A stretch of 64,000 nucleotides of DNA, taken from positions 20,868,001 through 20,932,000 of the forward strand of contig OX392545.1 in NCBI GenBank assembly GCA_947623455.1, in the 5' to 3' direction. The DNA is from Mimachlamys varia (taxonomy: Eukaryota > Mollusca > Bivalvia > Pectinida > Pectinidae). Under the pieces are notes generated by a model. The model had not been told where the DNA came from. It did not search any database and saw nothing but the letters and a program-made list of their open reading frames with translations. Numbering within the stretch: the first letter of the stretch is position 1; each line of letters starts with the position of its first letter. The position numbers and the translations under genes are program-made. Below, in pieces: positions 56,101 through 64,000 of the stretch.

Positions 56101-56950
56101 GACGGATTGGTTTTAAGGTTCTTTACCAAAATTGTGAATTTCATGACTCTGGGGTCTTGCATCTCCCGCTGTGGAGGGGGTTAAGTTTACTATAGTATAT
56201 TGGCAGAAAAAACATTTTTTTGCATGATTTGTTTAATTGCCATAAGAAATGATGCAAATTTGGTTGAAGTTATCAATATGAGATGACTTTTGAGTAGTAC
56301 GCACATTTTGACACTGACTGACCCCCAGGTGCCTGAGGGGTGTCTTGCATCTCCCGCTGTGGAGGGGGTTAAGTTTACTATAGTATATTGGCAGAAAAAA
56401 CATTTTTTTGCATGATTTGTTTAATTGCCATAAGAAATGATGCAAATTTGGTTGAAGTTATCAATATGAGATGACTTTTGAGTAGTACGCACATTTTGAC
56501 ACTGACTGACCCCCAGGTGCCTGAGGGGTGGGGCCTAAAAGGGTCAAATTGACATAATTTCAAAAATTCATTTTTTCCACTCCCAGATATTCTACAATGT
56601 ATTGTTATAAATATTCATCTCAACATTCCCATATTTCTCTTTCATATCAAACATCAGGTGACCGTTAAGGCCCATGGGCCTCTTGTTTCTCTATCAGTAA
56701 AACATGGCGAACGGACTTCGGAACAGTAACACATGAATCATTATACTGTAAGCATACAGAACATTTGCGATGTGAAGATTAACCATATTTGATATCGGTG
56801 ATATTCAGGAGGGATGGGATTGGGGAAATATTTGTTTGGTTTTGTGAATTCACAGCAATTGCATTATCCACCAAACTATCACAAGAATTGGATTCCTGAG
56901 CAAACTCGACATCCTCATCAGGATGTGGTCTTTTCTTCAGATGTGACGAA
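53193..56950 (-). pseudogene. DDE_Tnp_4 transposase with N-terminal zinc motif and C-terminal SWIM zinc finger, split by an insertion
   Basis: Minus strand, in order. (1) 56945-56690: KKRPHPDEDVEFAQE, a stop, then SSHRKCSVCLQYNDSC and VPKSVRHVLLIEK. (2) After the insertion 56685-54857: KLWCSPDARICPEHLIGNYL, completing a C-x2-C ... C-x2-H type zinc motif. (3) 54775-54360: helix-turn-helix region with TDCHAWTGWTLEQFVEI and LTKLSEATLSRYFHKVVDVL. (4) After a frameshift near 54355: LILDGTYIYL (first Asp), then MSIVLSDGYVLDTIGPYYDS, IVDRGFRDVL (second Asp) and VRWVVESYHGRLKKW (Glu). (5) After a stop at about 53480 and a TAG at about 53412: AYYCLCPTGKRTSGVCAHVA and SMLYYLG, a SWIM zinc finger (C-x-C ... 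C-x-H). Ends TGA near 53193. A DDE_4 catalytic core joined to SWIM is unusual. The gene is inactive. Confidence 0.78.
54857..56685 (-). mobile_element. Helentron-like element with ~320-bp units, inserted in the transposase gene
   Basis: Minus strand: CAAGAGGCCCATGGGCC with GGTCACCTGA at the start, ending GGTCACTTGAGACTTCGTCT plus CAGGTGACCTAA. Four units of about 318-325 bp share agggtcaaattgac, tcttcatagatggaagggtc, ccaaaattgtgaatttcatg, ccctggggtctcatgtttgc and cagcatgggatgacact. At 56154-56529 a 188-bp block is duplicated in tandem with no difference I can see. Insertion lies between GAGAAA and AAACTG of the host gene, and excision at CAAGAGG/CTAA restores the frame. Confidence 0.8.
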
Positions 56951-57135
56951 ATGACTAAACGGAAAATTGTGTTGATGCAAGCTTTGTCGCCTCAAAATTT
57001 CACTGTCAAAGATTCTGCCAGTAGTAATTTGATTGGCTAATGCGAAAGGTCATCGGGACTATCTCTGATCTTAACGCAGCAGAGAGAAGTTTATGTAACG
57101 GCGCGGAGATATCAAGATATGATTTTAATCAGATT
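56940..57135. mobile_element. CAATCTGATT-family MITE, one half
   Basis: gtgacgaaatgactaaacgg to gattttaatcagattg, lacking the other half. It joins the N-terminal part of the DDE/SWIM gene to the BEL remnant. Confidence 0.75.
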
Positions 57136-57136
57136 G

Positions 57137-58050
57137 AGTCAGACGATACTACTCGGATCGAGTCAACTGACCTTTTGAAAATTGATGCAATCAATGTCGA
57201 GGACAGCGTAACCAAAGAATACCTCTACCAAAACGGAGTGTCGTGGATCTTTAACGCTCCTCATTCTTCTCACATGGGCGGGGTCTGGGAGAGAATGATC
57301 GGTCTCTCCAGACGTATTTTAGATTCGATGCTACTTCAACCCGAGAACAGATCTCTCACTCATGACGTGCTGTCGACGCTCATGTATGAGGTGACAGCAA
57401 TCCTCAACAGTAGGCCAATAACGCTGGTCTCCACAGACTCGGATCACCCAGAAATTCTCACGCCATCATCATTGTTGACTTAGAAAGTTGGCATTCCCCA
57501 TGAACCGTTTGGTGACTTGACTGCGAAGGACATGTATAGGGCCCAGTGGTCATCGGTTCAAGTGCTTGACCGGTTTTGGTCAAGGTTCTCAAAGGAATAC
57601 CTTGATACGCTGCAAGTCAGATCAAAGTACCAAAGGACTATTAAAAACATGAATTCCGGAGATGTTGTCCTTCTTAAGGACGTCTGTGTTAATCGGAGAC
57701 AGTGACCTGTTGGAAGAGTCATCAAGACTTTCCCAGATGACGACGGACTTGTGCGGAAGGTCGAGGTCAAGGTCATCCGAGAGAATGAATCTACTATGTT
57801 CATCAGACCCATTACGGAGCTTGTACCTCTGCTGAATGACAGATTTGTGATCCAGACTGGTATCGGTTGTGTTCTAATGACTGTTGGTAGTGATATGCCA
57901 TTTGAACTTGAACCTGGACCCAAGTTAGTGAATTATGAACTTTCAATATTCTATTGTGAATCTAGTCTTTTCGATATATCGCGATATTATCATTTATGTG
58001 ACCACGAACTTTGTTATCTTCAAACATTGCTTGGAGCAATCGGGCGGGAA
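57137..58050 (+). pseudogene. BEL/Pao retrotransposon integrase C-terminal remnant
   Basis: The frame contains NAPHSSHMGGVWERMIGL (end of the integrase core with the catalytic Glu), LMYEVTAILNSRPI, then the BEL-specific C-terminal region: QWSSVQVLDRFWSRFSKEYL, GDVVLLKD and RKVEVKVIRENEST with RPITELVPL. Two in-frame stops are visible (TAG 57481-57483; TGA 57703-57705). Upstream gag, protease, RT and most of the integrase are absent. It is described only as a broken copy. Confidence 0.85.
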
Positions 58051-58418
58051 TGTGCCGTCTCTGTTTCCGGACTTTTCTCGTCTTGATTCTAATTTTACAA
58101 TTTCCGGAATCTCCCAATATTCCGTCATCCATTTTGCTTTTAGAAACCTACGCACATTTTCCGGCAGAAAACACAACATGGAACTTACAGACATATTTTC
58201 TGTTACCGGCGAAAGTTTTAGGGTAATAATCAGCATTGTATATGTAAAAGACAGTAATAGTTGAAAACCAATCATCCCTTCATTTGATATTTGTTTAATC
58301 TGTAAAAATAACGATCTGTTGTCCAGAAATTTGTCTCTACTTTTTGTAATGGTAATGTTTGTTTTTGTGTATTTCAGTTTTCACCCTGTCTTATCGCTAG
58401 ACAGTGACGGCATTAAAC
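58051..58418 (+). repeat. Possible BEL 3' LTR
   Basis: A purine-rich tcgggcgggaa precedes TGTGCCGTCTCTG, as a polypurine tract would precede an LTR beginning with TG. The end is uncertain (no clear CA), and no second LTR is in the window to compare. Confidence 0.35.
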
Positions 58419-58429
58419 GAATGATCGAC

Positions 58430-60535
58430 TATACACTCGTGTTGATTGTTCCTGTACAATAACAAATAGATGGTATAAAGAGATGGACAAAGGAAATCTT
58501 ACTGCTGTAAAGTATATTGATTTTAGAAAGGCGTTTGATCTTGTTGACCACAATATACTATTACAAAAAATGAAAATATATGGTTGTTCAATCAATGCAA
58601 TGGCATTTTTTACGTCCAACATGTCGTTTACAAAGTGTCTCATTTAAAAATCATTTAAGCAGTCCTTGTGAAATAACGACTGGTGTACCACAGGGCTCAA
58701 TTATTGGGCCTATAATGTTTTTACTTTATATAAATGACATGCCTCTCCACTCTTAGCAGTGTGAAATGTACATGTATGCAGACGACACAACAATGCAGAA
58801 ATCTGCTAAATGTATTGATGTTATCGAATCCTTTCTGCACTCTGATTTTGTTAATGTAGAAAAATGGTGTAAAAGCATCAAATTGGTTATAAGTTATAAA
58901 TGCAGAAAAAAACAAAAGTAATGTTAATAGGAAGCAAACAGAAAAAACAGAGAGTTACATGTGGATTATATATAGAGTCTGACAATCTGAAATTAGATTA
59001 AATTAAAATTACTTGGTGTATGCATAGATGATACTCTCACTTGGTCCAAACATGTACAAGATGTTATAAAAAAGGTCAATTTTAAAATCTATCAATTATG
59101 TAGGATAAAAAAGTTTTTACCAATCTCATCCAGAATAACCTACTTCAACTGTTTTATGTTACCCTATCTGTCCTCTAGTATATGTCAAAAGTAAAGTGGA
59201 AAGATTACAAAAAAGAGTGTTACGCATAATCCTAGATGCAGACTATTCTGTACCAAGTAAGCATAATCCTAGATGCAGACTATTCTGTACCAAGTGAAAA
59301 ACGGTTTTCAAAACTGAAATGGTTACCTTTTAATAAGAGTGAAGTATAATGAATTTTCATTTCAAATATATTTTATTGATCAAATAATAATCAATGGGAT
59401 TGAGCAACAGGCTTTACCTATATAAGCTCTCTCCCTTACCTCCGACATACTTTAAATAATACAATTTGAAAATATATATATGTACATTATTTTCCATTAC
59501 TTTTCAACTCATCTCTTGATTCTTTGTCTATATTTACATGTACTTTACAGTGACTTTTGAAATAATTGATATACATACAATATTGTTATATTAAAGTAGG
59601 ACTGAATATATATTTAATGTAAATAGTTTTAATACCATGATTATAATATTATGCTGAATAAAATATACATGAAATTTAAATCATGATCTTGTTACAATGG
59701 TTTTTGGTGAATGTCTTAGTATTATCAGATATTATGGTTTTATAAAAATTGATACTACTGTATATATTCTATATTTTTGATATATGGTATATATGTTTTG
59801 AGATGAGTTGAAAAACAAAGAGAAAAAAAAAACAAAAAACAACATAATTTAAGAGAAAAAAAACATTAAAGACAACACAAGAAATTCACATTCGCTCTCA
59901 CTCATACACCACAACATATACCTCTGGCATGGATTTTTATAATAAATTATTATATTAATTTATTTCATTGTATGTATCATGTGCTACTCAACATTATAAT
60001 GTTTAAATATATATAGCGACAAGAAGTTATGATATTTGTATATATATGATATGTCTTATTTATGCATTAGATTATCATTTTGATACATATCATTTAATAC
60101 ATGAGCTCGAATAATATTACCTCTAAATGAAATCATACCTGTAAGTGTCATGACCACATAAGAGTATAATGAATGTGTTTTAATGTACAAAATTATCAAG
60201 AAACTTTGTCCCAGTTACCTAGATTGTAATGTTTTAACTTCGAATATCCATGATAGACAGACCAGATCATCTACTGGAGGGAAAAATGTAATTCCCAAAC
60301 ACAGGACACAGAAATTTAGAAATTCTTTTTCATTTAATGGCCCAACACTTTGGAATGGGCTTCCAGACAATGTTAAACACTGCCAAAACCTACCAAATTT
60401 TAAGCTTGAATGCAAGAAGCATATGTCAAATTTTATATCATGGAGTTATCACTGTCTGGAAGTTTTAGCAATACATACTTATTTTCTGATTATTATATCC
60501 TCATACCATTATCATATTTCATGCAACTCTTAATG
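58430..60535 (+). pseudogene. Non-LTR retrotransposon (LINE) reverse transcriptase, split by an insertion
   Basis: Broken frames give RT motifs in order: YIDFRKAFDLVDHNIL (about 58515-58560), TTGVPQGSIIGPIMFLLYIN (58679-58735), MYADDTTMQKSAKCIDVI (58770-58825) and LKLLGVCIDDTLTWSKHVQD (59008-59060). After the insertion (59355-60162) the C-terminal part reads MYKIIKKLCPSYL, then FRNSFSFNGPTLWNGLPDNV and FKLECKKHMSNF. Many stops and frameshifts; 37 bp (gcataatcctagatgcagac...) is tandemly doubled near 59222-59295. No endonuclease upstream. CR1/Jockey-like group is likely but not provable here. Confidence 0.75.
59355..60162 (-). mobile_element. Retroposed AT-rich insertion with 12-bp TSD
   Basis: agtataatgaat is duplicated at 59343-59354 and 60163-60174, exactly where the LINE frame is interrupted. 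On the minus strand the end reads ttgatcaataaaatatattt plus gaaatgaaaa: an AATAAA signal and A-rich tail. Probably the 5'-truncated 3' end of another LINE. Confidence 0.75.
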
Positions 60536-60739
60536 CTTAACTTTGATAGATATTTTAAATATATGGCATGATATCGAAATGTACTGTATGCATATGTCAC
60601 ATGTATTTTATTCAAATCATAGCCCAACTCTTACTGTAACACCTTTTATCTGTACACATCTTAATATATTGATATCAATGTTTGTATATGATGAATTAAT
60701 TTAACATGTTGTAAATATTGTACATTTTAAATGTCGACC
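60536..60739. other. LINE 3' region
   Basis: AT-rich sequence after the LINE stop, presumably its 3' untranslated region. No distinct feature. Confidence 0.35.
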
Positions 60740-62544
60740 ACTCGGAGGAAGATTCTTACGACTCAAAGTGTTATCGACTCTAAATAAAGTCTATTATTTT
60801 TATCATAACTGCTCGGTCATTGCAACAAAAGATGAAGTCAGTTCTAGGTGTCGATGTATCAACTTTCTCTGTGTGCAAGCTAAGGAAATAAATGGGATGG
60901 ACAGCGAAGCATGGCAAGTATTCCCAGCTCATTTCACACAAGAACAAGCAGGTCAGACTTGACTGGGCCCTCAACCCCCGAGAAGCCAATATGACTTCAG
61001 AAATATTGTGTTTGTGGACGAAACTACAGTGGAGATGAGTGCAAATGGACGACTCTTCTTTTGCCAACCTTGCTCACGACTGGAGTGTTTACCCCCTAAG
61101 ACTGCCAAACCGAAGCATGCTTACAAGGTAATCCGTGTACTTACATGTTATATCAATTTTAATTCTCTCTTTATTTTTGGTGATTTCCAGTCACTATTAG
61201 TGAAAGATAATTATAATTCCTATTCTGAAAATAATCACAAATTCAACAGTCTAGCTTTTTTCAATTTATATTTTGTTCTAAAAATCTGTTAAAACAAGTT
61301 TTACAGTATTGTTTGGTAATCAACAAATTTTCTGAATTTTTCGCCTTTTACGTTATGAAGTTTAGAACTTGGATGAAACATAGCCCACGGCCGTGATTAT
61401 GTTTGGTCAAAAGTATGCTTTACTATAGTCCCTAATTTATGCTATAAAGTTAACCTGGTAGTGACATCGTGTATTGGATATTAATTTAAAATTGATTTCT
61501 GAAAAAAACTTTTTTCATATAAATAAGGGGGTTGTATGCACTCCTGTTTTATTATACTATAAATCAACTTATGCTTGCAGCCACTTAATTTCATCAGAAA
61601 CGACTACACTGCAATTTAATTCCGCAATAAATACGGACATAAACCCTATGTACAGTACAGTACTCATACCTCGTATTGAAACTATTTCGCAGCGATTAAT
61701 TTTGGCGAATGTTAATCAACGGCCAAATAAAAAACAAGCTGACAAGGACTTGTGCTGCTAATGCACATATATGTATACTACACCAAGAAGTCATTTATCT
61801 AGAAATAATAAACTATATCAGATTTATCGATTTGGTTTGTATTTAGTTTTGGTCAGAAGGAACAAGTCATATTTGGGATATATGTGTTTTTATTATCATT
61901 TTTGTATCTAATTGATTTTTTCTCAACAAAGGTTCATGTAAGGGGTGGAATTTCATACCAAGGAAGAACTGACATCTGCGTTTTTACAGGCATCATGGAT
62001 TCGAGATTTATCAACAAATCCTTGACGAAAATTTAATACCATGGAAAAATGATATGTTTCCTGAGGGTTTCCGCCTATACCAGGTAACCTTTGTTATCAT
62101 GATTAACTACAATACGATATTTCAGTGGTACCCTAGATTACTGGAATTCCAATTATACAAATAATGGGGCTAACCCTCCCAACCAAAGGGACCTGAGGGA
62201 TGGGGCCAACTCATGTACACTATTGCATGGTAATATACTGTTGTGGCATATCACACACTGGGAAAATGTGTTATTTAACTTGCACGCTTATATGTCCAGT
62301 TTTTTAAATCCAGGAGAGTGAAACGAGCCCTCTAGGCCTCTTTTTTTTTCTTAAAGCAGATGACCCGACATCTATATTTGAAGACAACGATCAAGCATGA
62401 CACAAACAGATACATAGATATGGTACAAATGTATACCGAGAGAATCAAGTTGTGTTGGTTATAAGTTATATATATATTCACATTATTGTTTAATTAGACT
62501 ACTATTTAATTACAATATTAAATGTTGACTTATTAATTTATTCA

Positions 62545-62790
62545 TGACTTAAAGGGGTTTTACGCACCTGGCCCTTCTGCTGCTACATCATTTTTTCGGC
62601 ATACTGTATCTATTGCCAAATTTAAGAGAAATGTTGGATTCTTACCTCTTGGCCCCTAGCATCACTGAAGAGTCCTAGTAGGACGAAACAGCTGTATGAT
62701 GCAGTTGAATTCATTTTTTCGACATTCGGTATATATTACTTAATCTAAGAGGTGCAGCATATGTGTGTTACGTCATCCTTTAATCTATGA
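62545..62790 (+). repeat. Retrozyme-like unit around the hammerhead, inside intron 2 of the Tc1-like relic
   Basis: taaaggggttttacgcacct begins a segment matching the minus-strand repeat at 5405-5640. cattttttcggcatactgta (62591) and cattttttcgacattcggta (62713) show a partial tandem repeat of about 122 bp around the ribozyme. Downstream sequence matches 41269-41400. Confidence 0.6.
62659..62702 (+). ncRNA. Hammerhead ribozyme (type I), complete motif
   Basis: Stem I GCATCA (62659-62664) pairs perfectly with TGATGC (62697-62702); core CTGAAGA (62665-62671); stem II GTCCT-AGT-AGGAC (5 bp); core GAAA (62685-62688); palindromic CAGCTG as stem III; cleavage predicted after GTA at 62696. Every invariant core base is present. 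As at 41225, stem III is too short for a stable monomer, suggesting dimeric cleavage. It is the best ribozyme in the window. Confidence 0.92.
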
Positions 62791-63110
62791 AAATATATAT
62801 GTATATACAATATATGTATTGTTGTAGGACAACGATAGCAAACATAGCAGCAAATCAACAACAGAGTGGTTCAGATCCCGGAAAATTGAAGAGAATGTAA
62901 TGGTAACAACATCATCCTCTCCAGAATTAAACCCCACAGAGAAAGTGCGGTTTGCCCTGAAAGGCATCTGCAGACCTCGGTGAAACCCAGAAGAAACGAA
63001 GAAATTGTCAATGGTATAATGCGTTTCTGGGAGAGTCTAACAGCAGGACAAAGTACTTTGACCACATTCACAAGGTTATCCCTCATGTTGTACTATACAG
63101 GGGAGGAGCT

Positions 63111-63289
63111 ACCATTTTATAATGGGATTTGGAAGGAGTCTACAGTGGTTTAAACCTCTTTTCTGGACATTGGAATTAGCTCAAAACATTAAATGAACAC
63201 AGCTTAATGTACATTTGTTTCGGTATCCAAGTGGAGAAATATGATAAGATGGGGTACTTTATTACAGTTTATTACATTTTTGCCAGTGA
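63111..63289. other. Short non-coding interval
   Basis: Nothing recognised between the transposase relic and the terminal repeat. Confidence 0.3.
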
Positions 63290-64000
63290 AATATAGAAAA
63301 TTATCAAACTGATAAAACTTATATTTTCACTGCAGTGATGAGCAGTGACAATATAAGATTTTGCCGTGAAAATATAAGGCTTTTTCAGTGTAACGTGAAA
63401 AAGTGACCCGAAAATGAAATACCACCCGGGTCATTATTCTACGTTGCAAAAGTTACCCGGGGTCGTTATTTAACAGTAGAAATCGTACAAGGCCATCTGT
63501 AGAAAAATGACCCCATTCGATTTTTCCTTAATTCGTCCCGTGAAAAAGTGACCCGCCGTAGCTTTCAACGGTGGGTAGTTTTCAACTGGGTCATTTTTTT
63601 CACGTAACACCGAAACTTTTGTATTAGTTGTTCCCCTTGATCGGATCTTGGAGGTTCTTGTTGTCGTCTGCTAGAACTTGTCTCTTGGGGAAAGTTGGTC
63701 TTGACGAAATGGCATCAATAGTACACATTGATAGGAACTGCTGCAGGATTAAATATGAAGTGAATTGAAAGATGAGAATGGTTCAACTTTTCCGATCAGC
63801 TTATCCCAATCAGCTGTGTACTGGACCCGATCGGTTGTGATTTCGACGGATTACAGTACTGTAGACTTAGCTCCTTTGCAGTAGGCAAGTAGACCAAGAA
63901 AAAATGATGAAAGTATCTTAGTCCTCTTTCGAAATGTAATAAAAAGAAAATTCAATGGTTTGCCGTTTAATATCACATATATTTCACTTGTATGGCAGAT
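63290..64000 (-). repeat. Inverted copy of the 9.9-10.5 kb repeat, running off the window
   Basis: Reverse complement shares with 9917-10460: ttgccatacaagtgaaatat-like end, ttaaacggcaaacc, cgaccccgggtaacttttgc and tatcagtttgataatttt. It contains an internal palindrome around cttatattttcactgcagtg and several gtgaaaaagtgacccg motifs. Truncated by the window edge. Confidence 0.6.

Larger units (their letters stand above)
60740..63110 (+). pseudogene. Tc1-like transposase relic with two introns
   Basis: Exon-like pieces: about 60835-61127 (GVDVSTFSVCKLRK, QLISHKNKQVRLDWA, FRNIVFVDETTVEMSANGRL with the first Asp in VDE, KPKHAYK); 61932-62083 (VHVRGGISYQG, FTGIMDSR, then one frame over IYQQILDENLIPW and FPEGFRLYQ); 62828-63110 (DNDSKHSSKSTTEWF with the second Asp, SSPELNPTEKV with the Glu, and MRFWESL). 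Introns 61128-61931 (gtaatc ... acaaag) and 62084-62827 (gtaacc ... gttgtag) both fall in phase 0 at places where the protein family continues. Several stops and a frameshift show it is dead. Intron 2 contains a hammerhead repeat. Confidence 0.72.

Overview
This is a gene-poor, AT-rich, repeat-dense stretch of animal nuclear DNA, most likely from a bivalve or related mollusc. The basis is spliced genes with GT-AG introns, tRNA-derived SINEs, Mariner/Tc1/Harbinger/Mutator-type/BEL/LINE relics, and elements with 'CAAGAGGCCC ... hairpin-CTAA' ends and internal tandem arrays, a type I know from molluscan sequence. The species cannot be fixed from the window alone. There are no bacterial operons, rRNA, true tRNA genes or CRISPR arrays.

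One host gene is supported. It is a four-exon, plus-strand gene running from 18.28 to 40.36 kb that encodes a secreted protein of about 271 residues: signal peptide, PAN/Apple-like domain, a short Cys-rich EGF-like piece and one C-type lectin domain. Splice phases agree at all three junctions, and its introns (about 8.0, 0.35 and 12.9 kb) are packed with transposons.

Layout. 0-3 kb: decayed Mutator-like transposase/YqaJ gene (minus). 3-7 kb: SINEs, TIR elements and a dimeric hammerhead repeat. 7.2-8.4 kb: a mariner with intact ends but a dead transposase. 8.9-18 kb: MITEs, tandem duplications, and a 990-bp TIR element carrying a 1,085-bp Helitron/Helentron-like insertion. 18-40 kb: the lectin gene with repeats in its introns. 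41-43 kb: a second hammerhead repeat and a spliced Harbinger transposase relic. 43-50 kb: reverse-transcriptase (Penelope-like) fragments, the uninterrupted copy of the 990-bp element and another Helentron-like element. 50.6-52.5 kb: a 30-bp coding-like minisatellite and degenerate repeats. 53-57 kb: a DDE_Tnp_4-SWIM transposase gene split by a Helentron-like element. 57-58.4 kb: BEL/Pao integrase remnant. 58.4-60.5 kb: LINE with a nested retroposon. 60.7-63.1 kb: intron-containing Tc1-like transposase relic with a complete hammerhead motif in its second intron. 63.3-64 kb: inverted copy of the 9.9-10.5 kb repeat.

The strongest unusual signals are: (1) two complete type I hammerhead ribozyme motifs and one broken one, the latter in a 167-bp dimer, as in retrozymes; (2) a family of five elements sharing subterminal inverted repeats, a 3' hairpin and a CTAA end, with different internal satellites, whose precise ends are shown by an empty-site comparison and by reading-frame continuity; (3) a MITE family with CAATCTGATT ends and 9-10-bp target duplications, including derivatives of 100 and 38 bp, near a Mutator-type transposase relic.
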